From contig NZ_JASITE010000005.1 in NCBI RefSeq assembly GCF_030767025.1, forward strand, positions 62,001 through 126,000: a DNA stretch of 64,000 nucleotides, in the 5' to 3' direction. Both the position numbers and the translations under genes were made by a program. Below are positions 16,576 through 24,981 of the stretch, piece after piece (position 1 is the first letter of the stretch; each line of letters starts with the position of its first letter). The DNA comes from Nocardia sp. CC227C. Lineage in GTDB: Bacteria > Actinomycetota > Actinomycetes > Mycobacteriales > Mycobacteriaceae. The notes beneath the pieces were generated by a model. It did no database searches. It worked only from the letters and a program-made list of their open reading frames with translations, and was not told the origin of the DNA.

Positions 16576-17391
16576 TCAGACCTCCTTGCGCATCTGCGCG
16601 GTCAGCGGCTTCATGTAGCCGGACCCGAGCAGGCGCTGCATCCAGTTCATGGCCTTGGCGTCGGTGCCGATGAGAATGAGCGGCTTGTTCTTGCGGATGC
16701 CGTTCAGGATGGTGCGGGCGCACCGCTCCGGCGACGTCTTGGCCAGCCGGTCGAAGTTGGCGGCCAGGGCGTCGCGATCGCGATTGGCCGACGCCCGTGC
16801 CTTCCAGGCGATCTCGGTCTTGATCATGCCCGGATGCACGCTGCTGACGCCCACCGGATGGCCCGCGATGATCATCTCCTGCCGCAGCGCGTCGGTGAAC
16901 GCCCGCATGGCGAATTTCGATGAACTGTAACCACTTTGACTCGGGCATGCGACCAGGCCGAACATGCTGGAGATATTGGCGATGTGCCCGTCGCCCGAGG
17001 CGATGACATGCGGCAGGAAAGCCTTGGTGCCGTGCGCCGTCCCCCAGAAGTTGATATCGAAGATCCACTCGAAATCGTCCCAGCCGACGTCCTCGATATT
17101 GGCGGTCAGCGAGACACCGGCATTGTTGACGACCAGGTTGACCTTGCCGAAATCGGCCACCACGGCATCGGCGTGCGCGTACACCGCCGCCCGGTCGGTG
17201 ACGTCGAGCCGATAGGCGCGGGCCTTCGCCCCCTCCTGCTCGCACAGGGCGGCGGTCTCGGCCACACTGTCGAGATTGCGGCCCGACAGTGCGAGCGCCG
17301 CCCCGCCGCGGGCCAGCTCGAGCGCCAGCGCCCGGCCGATACCGGCCCCGGCTCCGGTGATGACGGCGACCTTGCCGTGGAAGCTCTGCAT
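16576..17391 (-). CDS. Short-chain dehydrogenase/reductase
   Basis: The 271-residue classical SDR has the dinucleotide motif TGAGAGIGRAL (about 12-22), NNAG (about 89-92), catalytic Ser in ISSMFG, and YSSSKFA with the Tyr-Lys pair (about 157-161). The C-terminal extension (KTSPERCARTILNGIRKNKP to RLLGSGYMKPL) is seen in mycobacterial SDRs of lipid and steroid context. It oxidises or reduces a hydroxyl/keto group with NAD(P)H; the substrate is unknown. It is last in a minus-strand series after another SDR and a KstD-like flavoprotein, separated by a 16-bp tandem repeat. Confidence 0.88.
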   Translation of the reverse strand: MQSFHGKVAVITGAGAGIGRALALELARGGAALALSGRNLDSVAETAALCEQEGAKARAYRLDVTDRAAVYAHADAVVADFGKVNLVVNNAGVSLTANIEDVGWDDFEWIFDINFWGTAHGTKAFLPHVIASGDGHIANISSMFGLVACPSQSGYSSSKFAMRAFTDALRQEMIIAGHPVGVSSVHPGMIKTEIAWKARASANRDRDALAANFDRLAKTSPERCARTILNGIRKNKPLILIGTDAKAMNWMQRLLGSGYMKPLTAQMRKEV

Positions 17392-17411
17392 GGGAATGTC
17401 CTTGTCTCACA

Positions 17412-17475
17412 ATGGTGGAGTCTCGCGGTGGTGGAGTCTCGCGGTGGCGGAGTCTCGCGGTGGCGGAAGTCCGCC
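17412..17475. repeat. 16-bp tandem repeat, four copies
   Basis: Four head-to-tail copies of a unit close to GTGGTGGAGTCTCGCG occupy the 87-bp gap between the upstream SDR stop (17479) and the downstream SDR start (17391). Copies 1-3 differ by one or two bases; copy 4 is degenerate. The period is not a multiple of three and the array lies outside coding sequence, so it looks like a VNTR-type locus in a 5' leader. Confidence 0.9.
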
Positions 17476-17478
17476 GTC

Positions 17479-18210
17479 TTACTGGGTCGTGAAGCCGCCG
17501 TCGGCGACGAATTCCGCGCCGGTGGAGTAGGAGGACTCGTCGGAGATGAGGAACAGCACCAGATTCGCCAGCTCCTCCGGAGTGGCGGGGCGCGCGATGG
17601 GCTGCATCGCCGCGATCGAGCGCGAACGGTCGGAGGCCGCGGTCATCTCGGTGGCGACGATGCCGGGATGCACCGAATTGACCCGGATATTGTCGGCGGC
17701 CAACTCCTGCGCCGCCGTCTTGGTCATTCCGCGCACCGCCCACTTGGACGCGACGTAGCCGAGGATGTTCGCGTAGCCGATGAGCCCGCCGGTGGAGGAG
17801 ATGTTCACGATGGAGCCCACGCCCGCACGCCGCATGGAGTCGATCACCGCCTTCATCCCGAGGAAGACGCCGACCTGGTTCACGTCGACGACGCGGCGGT
17901 AGTCGGCCTCCGAGAGTTTCTCGATGGGGTCCACGTGCACGATCCCCGCATTGTTGACCAGCCCGGACACCGGACCGAACCGCGCTTCGGCGGTGGCGAT
18001 CACCGTGGTCCAGTCACCCTCGTCGGTCACGTCGAGCGGCAGGAACAGTGCGGCGTCACCGATCTCGGCGGCCACCGCGCGCCCCGGCTCGACCAGCACA
18101 TCGGCGATGGTCACCCGCGCGCCCTCGGCCGCGAGTCGGCGGGCGAAGGCCGCGCCCATCCCGCGCGCCCCGCCGGTGATGACGACGTGCTTGTCGTCGA
18201 CGCGTCCCAT
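17479..18210 (-). CDS. Short-chain dehydrogenase/reductase, hydroxysteroid-dehydrogenase type
   Basis: The 243-residue classical SDR has TGGARGMGAAFARRLAAEGA (about 12-31), the acidic ADVL after beta-2 (NAD preference), NNAG, catalytic Ser in ISSTGG and YVASKWAVRGMTK. The sequence style (GIVATEM, STGAEFVADGG near the end) matches the FabG/3-alpha,20-beta-hydroxysteroid dehydrogenase branch. The ATG follows the KstD-like stop after a single base, so the two are surely cotranscribed. It probably interconverts a hydroxyl and keto group on the same substrate as its neighbour. Confidence 0.9.
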   Translation of the reverse strand: MGRVDDKHVVITGGARGMGAAFARRLAAEGARVTIADVLVEPGRAVAAEIGDAALFLPLDVTDEGDWTTVIATAEARFGPVSGLVNNAGIVHVDPIEKLSEADYRRVVDVNQVGVFLGMKAVIDSMRRAGVGSIVNISSTGGLIGYANILGYVASKWAVRGMTKTAAQELAADNIRVNSVHPGIVATEMTAASDRSRSIAAMQPIARPATPEELANLVLFLISDESSYSTGAEFVADGGFTTQ

Positions 18211-18211
18211 G

Positions 18212-19891
18212 TCAGCTCTCCTCGTGATCGGTCGGCCGGGAGTCGGCCAGGTGGTTGGCGGCGATGTACCCGAACACCATGGCGGGCCCGATGGTCGCGC
18301 CCGCACCGGCGTAGTCGTTGCCCATGACGGCGGCCGAGTTGTTGCCCGCCGCATAGAGTCCCGCGATGGGTTCGCCGTCGTGGTCGAGCACCCGGGCGTA
18401 TTCGTCGGTCGCCAGGCCGCCCTTGGTGCCGAGATCGCCGGGCACCATCTCCACCGCGTAGAACGGCCCGCGCTCGAGCGGCGCGAGGGTCGGATTCGGG
18501 CGCACGGTCGGATCGCCGTAGTACCGGTCGTAGGCGGAATCGCCACGGCCGTAGTCCTCGTCGCGACCGGCACGGGCGAAGTCGTTGAACCGCCGCACGG
18601 TGGCGGTGAGCCGGTCGGCGGGCACCCCGATCTTGTCGGCGAGTTCGGCGAGCGTGTCGGCCGAGGTGATGATGCCCGCGTCGTAGTACTTCTGCGGCAG
18701 TGGACGTTTCGGGAAGTTGCCCAGGAACAGGTAACGGTCGCGGAAGTTCTGGTCGAAGATGAAGTGCGCCGGGATGCTGCCGGTGCCCGCCGCTTCCATC
18801 TCGTACATCCGGTGCACCACGTTCACGTACGGCGCGGATTCGTTGACGAACCGTTCCCCGTTGTCGTTCACCATGATCGCACCCGGCTGCGAGCGCTCGG
18901 CCAGGCAGAAGAACGGCGGTCCGTCGGGATTGCGCACCGACGGGCCCCACCAGGCGTCGTCCATCAGGTCCACCGCGCCGCCGGCCTTCTGCCCCGCCAC
19001 GATGCCCTCACCGATATTCTCGGTCGCGCCGACGGTCCAGTCGGTGGACTGCGGCCCGGACAGATACTGTTCGCGCATCTCCAGGTTGTGCTCGAAGCCG
19101 CCCGCCGCCAGCACCACACCGCGCCGCGCCCGGATGACGACGGACCGGCCCTCGTGCTCGGCCCGCACCCCGACCACCGCGCCGCCCTCGGTGACGACCC
19201 CGGTGAGCGGCGTGCTCAGCCACACCGGCACGCCCGCGTCCCGCAGCGACAGCCACAGCCGGGCGGCCAGGGCCTTGCCGAGGCTGAGCGGCAGCGCGCC
19301 CTTGAGCATGTTGAGCGCGGCGCGCGCGCCCACCCGCACGGCGGTCTTCTTGCCCGCCCAGGTCCGGGCGATCATATTCAGGTCGTGGAAGTCGCTGACC
19401 GTGATGGCGATGCCCTTGGGCGCGGACATGGTCGGCTGATTGATCTTGTGCAGATCCGCGCCGAGCAACCGTCCGTCGATGGGCGCGGGCTCGATGCTGC
19501 GGCCCTGCGACAGCCCGCCGGGATACTCCGGGTGGTAGTCGGAGTAGCCGCGGTCGTAGACGAACTCCCAGTACCGCGAGCGCGCGCCCAGATAGCGGAA
19601 CATCTCCGGCCCGCGATCCAGGAAGGCGCGCTGCTTGGCCTCCGGAACACGATCGCCCACAACGGCTTTCAGATAGGTTCGGGCCATCTCCGGGCTGTCG
19701 GGCACGCCCGCCGCCTGGAGCACCGGATTGTTCGGCACCCAGATGCCGCCGCCGGAGCGCGCGGTCGAGCCGCCGAACAGGCGGCTCTTCTCGATCAATG
19801 TCACCGACAGCCCGCGGTAGGCGGCGGTGAGCGCGGCCGTCATTCCGGCCGCGCCGGAGCCGACCACGACCACATCGAATTCGAATTCCAC
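18212..19891 (-). CDS. FAD-binding 3-ketosteroid delta-1-dehydrogenase-like protein
   Basis: The 559-residue flavoprotein has the FAD dinucleotide motif VVVGSGAAGMTAAL (about 8-21), the KstD signature FGGSTARSGGGIWVPNN (about 39-55) and the C-terminal block GLYAAGNNSAAVMGNDYAG followed by GATIGPAMVFGYIAANHL. Family enzymes introduce a C1-C2 double bond into 3-ketosteroid ring A; related members act on other cyclic ketones. A Tyr lies in the C-terminal active-site position (NDYAG) and others in the middle domain, compatible with activity. GTG start after an AAAGGA site. It is followed immediately by an SDR, consistent with a steroid-like substrate, which remains unproven. Confidence 0.85.
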   Translation of the reverse strand: MEFEFDVVVVGSGAAGMTAALTAAYRGLSVTLIEKSRLFGGSTARSGGGIWVPNNPVLQAAGVPDSPEMARTYLKAVVGDRVPEAKQRAFLDRGPEMFRYLGARSRYWEFVYDRGYSDYHPEYPGGLSQGRSIEPAPIDGRLLGADLHKINQPTMSAPKGIAITVSDFHDLNMIARTWAGKKTAVRVGARAALNMLKGALPLSLGKALAARLWLSLRDAGVPVWLSTPLTGVVTEGGAVVGVRAEHEGRSVVIRARRGVVLAAGGFEHNLEMREQYLSGPQSTDWTVGATENIGEGIVAGQKAGGAVDLMDDAWWGPSVRNPDGPPFFCLAERSQPGAIMVNDNGERFVNESAPYVNVVHRMYEMEAAGTGSIPAHFIFDQNFRDRYLFLGNFPKRPLPQKYYDAGIITSADTLAELADKIGVPADRLTATVRRFNDFARAGRDEDYGRGDSAYDRYYGDPTVRPNPTLAPLERGPFYAVEMVPGDLGTKGGLATDEYARVLDHDGEPIAGLYAAGNNSAAVMGNDYAGAGATIGPAMVFGYIAANHLADSRPTDHEES

Positions 19892-19911
19892 AGTTCTCGA
19901 GTCCTTTTCAT

Positions 19912-19974
19912 TTACCGCAGGCGGAGCTTCAGTTACCGCAGGCGGAGCTTCGGTTACCGCAGGCGGAGCGCGGG
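19912..19974. repeat. 21-bp tandem repeat, three copies
   Basis: Three head-to-tail copies of a unit close to TTACCGCAGGCGGAGCTTCGG lie just upstream of the KstD-like GTG start. The third copy diverges at its end. The array is in the divergent gap (19892-20165) between the KstD-like gene and the LLM gene, so it is probably transcribed as leader of the minus-strand operon. It is unrelated in sequence to the 16-bp repeat at 17412. Confidence 0.9.
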
Positions 19975-20165
19975 CCGCCGACGCACAGCGGAGCGGCGGG
20001 CGGGGACGCGGGTTGTGGAACCGACGCTAAGGCGGTATCCGGAGCCCGGCACGGTGTGGTCCCGACCACTGGGACATCCCGATGACCACGGGGTATGCGT
20101 GCAGAACTATTTCGGACAGGCATAGCGCCCGGCCCGACCGGGACATCCGGCGAGGAGTGGCGACC

Positions 20166-21341
20166 GTGAAGTTCTCGATGATCTTCGAAGCGCAGATGAC
20201 CGACCCGACCGCCGCACACGAGGCGCGGGTGCTGCGCGACTGCGTCGAGCAGGCGGTGCTGGCCGATACGGTCGGATTCGACACGGTGTGGGCGGTCGAA
20301 CACCACGGGCTCCGGTGGTACGCGCATATGAGCGCCCCGGAGATCTTCCTGACCTGGGTGGCCGCCCGGACCGAGCGGATCCGGGTCGGGCACGGCGTGG
20401 TGTGCATGCCCTTCGGCTTCAACCATCCGGTCCGGGTGGCCGAACGGGCCGCCATGCTCGACGTGCTCTCGGGCGGGCGGTTGGATCTCGGCGCGGGCCG
20501 CGGAGCCACCCCCGTCGAAACCTCGTTCTTCGGCGTCGATCCCGAACGCACCCGCCACGAGGTCGAGGAGGCGCTGCGCGTGATCGCCGCGGCGTGGCAG
20601 GACCCGGAGAGCGACTTCGAATACCACGGTCCGCTGCTCGACATCGACCCGCACCACCTGCTGCCGCGACCGGTGCAGCGGCCGCATCCGCCGCTGTTCA
20701 TGGCCTGCACCCGCAAGGACACCCTGAAACTCGCCGCCGACTACGGAATCGGGGCCCTGGTCCTGGGTTTCGCCGGCATCGAGGAGATCGCGGCGCTGCG
20801 GCGCACCTATGACGCGGCCATCGCCGCACGCACCGGCGAGCGATTCGTCTCCACCGTGGTCAACGACCACTTCGCGGCGCTGTGTCCCACCATCGTGCTC
20901 GACGACCGGGAGCGGGCGCGGCAGATCGGGGCGCGCGGGCAGCGGTTCTTCGCCCAGTCCATCAAGCACTACTACGGCGCCGGGCCGGTGCCCGACGAGG
21001 CGGTGGACCCCGAGGCCGACGAAATCGCGCGGCTCGGGCAGGCTGCCGAGGAGCATGTGGCCTACCTGCACGAGGCCAGGATTCCGGTGACGTCCGGCTC
21101 CACCGCCATCTTTCACGCCGCGCACGCCTACGGCACCGCCGATGACGCCATCGCCTACGTGCGACGGCTGCGGGCGGCCGGGGCCGACGAGATCCTGTGC
21201 CTGATCCAGATGGGCACGGTGCCGCAGGAGGTATGCCTGGAGACGATCCGACAGTGGGGCGAACATGTCATCCCCCACTTCCGCGAGCAGGATGCAATGG
21301 AAATGACGAAACGGAGTGAGGAATCGAAATGGTCGATCTGA
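20166..21341 (+). CDS. LLM class flavin-dependent oxidoreductase (luciferase-like)
   Basis: The 391-residue TIM-barrel monooxygenase shows VWAVEHHGLRWY (about 41-52), the IRVGHGVVCMPFGFNHPV segment and GGRLDLGAGRGATPVETSFF with the flavin-contact region typical of bacterial-luciferase-like proteins. Members use FMN (or F420) supplied by a reductase for oxygenation. The GTG start at 20166 follows a good GAGGAG site; an upstream ATG at 20082 would add 28 unconserved residues. Its last 13 bases overlap the next SDR gene. It sits beside the KstD-like gene and could hydroxylate or ring-open the same substrate. Confidence 0.85.
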   Translation: MKFSMIFEAQMTDPTAAHEARVLRDCVEQAVLADTVGFDTVWAVEHHGLRWYAHMSAPEIFLTWVAARTERIRVGHGVVCMPFGFNHPVRVAERAAMLDVLSGGRLDLGAGRGATPVETSFFGVDPERTRHEVEEALRVIAAAWQDPESDFEYHGPLLDIDPHHLLPRPVQRPHPPLFMACTRKDTLKLAADYGIGALVLGFAGIEEIAALRRTYDAAIAARTGERFVSTVVNDHFAALCPTIVLDDRERARQIGARGQRFFAQSIKHYYGAGPVPDEAVDPEADEIARLGQAAEEHVAYLHEARIPVTSGSTAIFHAAHAYGTADDAIAYVRRLRAAGADEILCLIQMGTVPQEVCLETIRQWGEHVIPHFREQDAMEMTKRSEESKWSI

Positions 21342-22081
21342 ACGGCAAAGTCGCGCTCATCACGGGCGCGGCCCGTGGCCAGGGCGCGGCGGAGGCGCGG
21401 CTGTTCGCGTCCCGCGGGGCACGGGTGGTGATCACCGACGTATTGGCGGCGGAGGGTAAGGAGCTCGCCGAATCACTCGGCGCGGCGGCACATTTCGTAC
21501 ATCACGACGTCACCGACACCGACAGCTGGAATGCGGCTGTGGCCGAGTCCGTCTCGACCTTCGGCAAGCTCGACGTGCTGGTGAACAATGCCGCGATCTA
21601 CACCATGAAACCGCTCGTGGAGACCTCCGCCGAGGAGCTGGAGCGGATCCTGAAGGTGAATCTGGTCGGCGCGTTCAACGGCATCAAGGCGGTTGTCGGT
21701 CCGATGACCGAGGCGGGCGGCGGCTCCATCGTCAATATCTCCTCCCAGGCCGGGATCGAGGGACTGATGAACCACTCCGCCTACGGATCCTCGAAATGGG
21801 GGCTGCGCGGACTCAGCAAGATCGCGGCACTGGAACTGGGACCCGTTGGCATCCGCGTCAATTCGGTGCATCCGGGACCCATCGCCACCCCGATGGTGCC
21901 GTATCTGACCACCGGTCCGGGCAGCTTCCCGACCCTGCCGCTGGAACGCACCGGACTGCCGGAGGAAGTCGCCGAGCTGGTGTCCTTCCTCGCCTCCGAC
22001 GCGGCGGCCTACATCACCGGCGCGGAGGTGACCGTGGACGGCGGTCTGGCGGCGGGCAAGTTCATCCCGCGGAACCCGTAG
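21329..22081 (+). CDS. Short-chain dehydrogenase/reductase
   Basis: The 250-residue classical SDR has TGAARGQGAAEARLFASRGA (about 12-31), an acidic residue after beta-2 (ITDV) indicating NAD, NNAA, catalytic Ser in ISSQAG and YGSSKWGLRGLSK. It resembles 3-alpha- and 20-beta-hydroxysteroid dehydrogenases and the SDR at 17479. The ATG overlaps the end of the LLM gene by 13 bp, following a GTGAGGAAT site, so the two are coupled. It is the third SDR in 5.5 kb, supporting a catabolic set acting on a multi-hydroxylated substrate. Confidence 0.9.
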   Translation: MVDLNGKVALITGAARGQGAAEARLFASRGARVVITDVLAAEGKELAESLGAAAHFVHHDVTDTDSWNAAVAESVSTFGKLDVLVNNAAIYTMKPLVETSAEELERILKVNLVGAFNGIKAVVGPMTEAGGGSIVNISSQAGIEGLMNHSAYGSSKWGLRGLSKIAALELGPVGIRVNSVHPGPIATPMVPYLTTGPGSFPTLPLERTGLPEEVAELVSFLASDAAAYITGAEVTVDGGLAAGKFIPRNP

Positions 22082-22103
22082 CAACTCCGGTAAGGAATTC
22101 GTG

Positions 22104-23063
22104 ATGCCCCTCTCCCCCGAATGGCGATCCTTCGTCGACGCCGCGACGGCGGCCTTCCCCGCTCTGGGCACCGAGGTCTGTGACGCCGCCGCGGCGCGGG
22201 CCTTCCTGGCTGCCCGGCCGACGCCGGTGATGGAGCCGATACCCGTTGCCGGGGTTGAGGATTGGCTGGTGCCCGGACCGCCGGACGCCCCCGGGGTGCC
22301 GATCCGGCTGTACCGGCCACCGCATGCCGAGCCGATACCCGCCGTCGTGGCCTTCTACCACGGCGGGGGGTTCGTCCTGTGCGGGCTCGACAGCCACGAC
22401 CGGTTCTGCCGGGCCATGGCCGACGCGGCGGGCGTCATCGTGGTGTCGGTCGACTACCGACGTGCCCCCGAGGCCCGCTTCCCGGCCGCCGCCGACGACG
22501 CCTACGCGGCACTGCGCTGGGTGGCCGAGCACGCCGAATCCCTCGGCGGCGACCCGGCCCGCATCGCCGTCGCCGGTGACAGCGCGGGCGGCAACCTCGC
22601 CACCGTCGCCGCTCTCCGCGCCCGTGACACCGGCGGCCCCGATATCGCCTTCCAACTGCTGCTCTACCCGATGCTCGACCCGGCCTGCGACAGCCCCTCC
22701 TACACCGACAATGCCGAGGGCTACTTCACCACCGCCACCCACCTGCACTGGTACTGGCAGCAGTATCTGCGCACCCCCGCCGACGCGAGCCATCCCTACG
22801 CCAATCCGACCCGAGCCGATCTTGCCGGGCTGCCGCCCGCCCACATCGTCACCGCCGAATTCGACCCGCTGCGCGACGAGGGCGAAGCCTACGGCCGACG
22901 CCTGCGCGAGGCCGGGGTGGCGGCGGAGGTCGAGCGCTGGGACGGCACCGTCCACGGTTTCATGTCCATGGCCTGGCACCTCCCGGAGACCGAGCGCGCC
23001 AATGCGACCGCCTTCGCCGCCCTGCGCACCGCCCTCACCCGCACCGCGCGTGTGCCCCGATAG
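22104..23063 (+). CDS. Alpha/beta hydrolase, hormone-sensitive-lipase family
   Basis: The 319-residue esterase has the HSL oxyanion motif FYHGGGFVL (about 84-92), nucleophile GDSAGG (Ser160), catalytic Asp in AEFDPLRDEG and His in VHGFMSM. HSL/LipN-type enzymes cleave short-chain and steroid esters; mycobacterial relatives include Lip proteins. No signal peptide, so it is intracellular. The ATG at 22104 follows TAAGGA; a GTG one codon earlier is also possible. It lies 22 bp after the SDR and probably belongs to the same plus-strand operon (LLM-SDR-hydrolase). Confidence 0.9.
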   Translation: MPLSPEWRSFVDAATAAFPALGTEVCDAAAARAFLAARPTPVMEPIPVAGVEDWLVPGPPDAPGVPIRLYRPPHAEPIPAVVAFYHGGGFVLCGLDSHDRFCRAMADAAGVIVVSVDYRRAPEARFPAAADDAYAALRWVAEHAESLGGDPARIAVAGDSAGGNLATVAALRARDTGGPDIAFQLLLYPMLDPACDSPSYTDNAEGYFTTATHLHWYWQQYLRTPADASHPYANPTRADLAGLPPAHIVTAEFDPLRDEGEAYGRRLREAGVAAEVERWDGTVHGFMSMAWHLPETERANATAFAALRTALTRTARVPR

Positions 23064-23066
23064 ACC

Positions 23067-23119
23067 TTGCCGAATGTAGAGGGTCCGTTCTATAACTATA
23101 TGGAACGAATACTCTACAT
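23067..23119 (+). promoter_or_regulatory. Promoter with nested inverted repeats before PPOX gene
   Basis: A -35-like TTGCCG (23067-23072) and a -10-like TATAAC (23091-23096) are 18 bp apart. Two nested dyads overlap them: outer ATGTAGAG (23074-23081) with CTCTACAT (23112-23119), and inner GTTCTATA (23087-23094) with TATGGAAC (23099-23106, one mismatch). The AT-richness stands out from the surroundings. A repressor bound here would block RNA polymerase. No regulator gene is adjacent. Confidence 0.6.
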
Positions 23120-23136
23120 CGGTCAGGAGCTGGGTC

Positions 23137-23586
23137 ATGTCGGACGAACTGTTCGCCGCCGCACGGGAGATGCTGCGGACGACCACGTACGGATTTCTCA
23201 CCACGGTCGCCGACGGGCGCGTCCACACCCGCCTCGTGCAGCACGCGGGTGTCGATGCCGACGACACCATCTGGATCGGCACCAGCCCGAAATCCCGCAA
23301 GGCAGCCGATATCGCGGCCTCCCCCGAGGTGACCTACGCCGTCGAGGACCGGCCGGGGATCGCCTACGCGTGCGTGTACGCCACCGCCACCATCGTCGAC
23401 GACCCCGAGGAGCGAAAAGCCCGGTGGGTGAACGGTTTCGAGCTGTTCTTCCCGGGCGGGCCGGAGGGCGACGACTTCGTGCTGCTGCGGCTGCGCCCCA
23501 CCGCCGTCGAGGTCATGGACTTCACCCGCGAGATCCACCCGGATCCCTTCGGCCTGGTGCCCGCGCGTGCGGAGCGGGCACGCTGA
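23137..23586 (+). CDS. PPOX-class split-barrel flavin/F420-binding protein
   Basis: The 149-residue protein resembles the pyridoxamine-5'-phosphate-oxidase-like family (general stress protein 26 type). YGFLTTVADGRVHTRLVQHAG (at about 19-39, where an oxidised cofactor usually binds) is followed by IWIGTSPKSRKAADI and FVLLRLRPTAVEVMDF. Such proteins bind FMN, F420 or heme and reduce or degrade small molecules. It has its own promoter with nested inverted repeats just upstream, so it is regulated independently of the hydrolase 70 bp before it. Substrate unknown. Confidence 0.8.
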   Translation: MSDELFAAAREMLRTTTYGFLTTVADGRVHTRLVQHAGVDADDTIWIGTSPKSRKAADIAASPEVTYAVEDRPGIAYACVYATATIVDDPEERKARWVNGFELFFPGGPEGDDFVLLRLRPTAVEVMDFTREIHPDPFGLVPARAERAR

Positions 23587-23608
23587 GCTCGGTGCCCCCA
23601 CGAAAGGT

Positions 23609-24823
23609 TCAGGGCTCGACGAAATCGGCGGCGATGGAACACAGCCGCCACTCGCCGTCGCGGCGCACCATGGTGCCGGTGTAGTCGATGTCCCTGAAGT
23701 AGTGCCGGTACTTCTCCGGGATATTGCTGAAGGATTCGTGTGCCAGGTAGGTGGCCGAATTCGGGCTGGTCTGGGTGATGCCGGTGATCGTCTTGGTGAA
23801 GCCCGCGGATCGCACCTCCGGGCCCAGGGTGCGGTCGTACTGCGGGGTGTACTGAATGACGAGATCGTCGATGTCCCGAGCGGTCTCCGGACAGACCAGC
23901 TGCTGGAATCCCTCCCAGTCCTGGGCGTTGAAGGTCGCGGCGATGGCCTCGGTGATGCGGACCAGCTCCGGATCGAGCTGGGTGAGGTCGCCTGGGGCGA
24001 TCTCCTTGTCCGGTGCGTTGAAAACCGGTGGGGGCGGCAGGGTTCGGTGCCCGGACGGGCTGATATTGGCGTCGACGGCGCGCCGCCAGCTGCCGTCGTC
24101 GATCATCATGCGGATGGCCCGGGTGATCCGGGCCTGCTTATCGATATCGCCCTTGCGTACGCCGACCCCGTAGCGCTCACGGGTGAAGCGATGCCCCACC
24201 ACGCGCAGGGTGCCGGGGTGCTGGGCGGCGTAGCCGGCGAGGATCACGTCATCGGTGGAGACCGCGTCCACGGTGCCGGTGAGCAGGTCGCCGACACACT
24301 GCACATAGGTGTCACGGGTGACGAGGGCCGCGCGGGCGGCGAAGTCCTTGCGAATCTTGTCCGCCGAGCTGGAGCCCTCCGCGGTGCAGACCGTGCGGCC
24401 GTTGAGATCCTCGGGGCGTTCGATCTCCCGCTCGCTCTGCCGGACGAGCAGATCCTGCCCCGCGACGAGATACGGCCCGGCGAAGGACACCTGCTGCTGG
24501 CGACCCGCGGTAATGGAGTAGGAGGCGACCACGAAATCCACCTCGCCCGAATTCAACAGGCGCTCGCGCTCGTCCGAGCGCGCCTCCTTCCATACGATGT
24601 GCTCGGGCGTGACACCGAGCCTGCCCGCGATATAGGTGGCGGTGTCGGCGTCGAAACCGCGTGGCACGCCGTCCGGCCCCATGACCGACATTCCCGGCTG
24701 ATCGAATTTGATCCCGATGGTCAGCGACGGCGGCTGCTGCCGCACAACGGGTTCGGTCTCCTCACCACAGGCCGCGACGGTCAGACCGACGGCGACAACG
24801 CCGGCGAGGCTCACGCCTTTCAT
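23609..24823 (-). CDS. Solute-binding lipoprotein (SBP_bac_3) fused to NTF2-like domain
   Basis: The 404-residue lipoprotein has lipobox VAAC (Cys19). Residues about 35-275 form an amino-acid-type binding protein: GFDADTATYIAGRLGV, VDFVVASYSITAGRQQQVSF, AGPYLVAGQDLLV and GRTVCTAEGSSSADKI. Residues about 290-404 (LVRITEAIAATFNAQDWEGF to EWRLCSIAADF) look like an NTF2/SnoaL-type cone domain, common at the C-terminus of actinobacterial lipoproteins. No permease or ATPase is adjacent, so it may be a sensor or a solitary receptor. ATG at 24823 follows an AGGAG site; an ATG at 24907 would spoil the signal peptide. Confidence 0.8.
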   Translation of the reverse strand: MKGVSLAGVVAVGLTVAACGEETEPVVRQQPPSLTIGIKFDQPGMSVMGPDGVPRGFDADTATYIAGRLGVTPEHIVWKEARSDERERLLNSGEVDFVVASYSITAGRQQQVSFAGPYLVAGQDLLVRQSEREIERPEDLNGRTVCTAEGSSSADKIRKDFAARAALVTRDTYVQCVGDLLTGTVDAVSTDDVILAGYAAQHPGTLRVVGHRFTRERYGVGVRKGDIDKQARITRAIRMMIDDGSWRRAVDANISPSGHRTLPPPPVFNAPDKEIAPGDLTQLDPELVRITEAIAATFNAQDWEGFQQLVCPETARDIDDLVIQYTPQYDRTLGPEVRSAGFTKTITGITQTSPNSATYLAHESFSNIPEKYRHYFRDIDYTGTMVRRDGEWRLCSIAADFVEP

Positions 24824-24981
24824 CGACAACGCTTCTCCTGTCTGCGGTGGTACGGAATGCGCGCGCTCCATGTGCAAGTGAAATCGAAGTCGTGCACATC
24901 CAACCATTCGACAGCGGAAAACTCGGCGAACTCGAATACTTCCGACTCGAATTCCTCCGAATGTTTATGTCGATTCGCCCG

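Noticed and set aside
19892..20165. KstR-type operator upstream of the KstD-like and LLM genes
   Set aside because: No AACxxGTT-type palindrome found; only a weak GTCCC/GGGAC dyad at 20059-20075.
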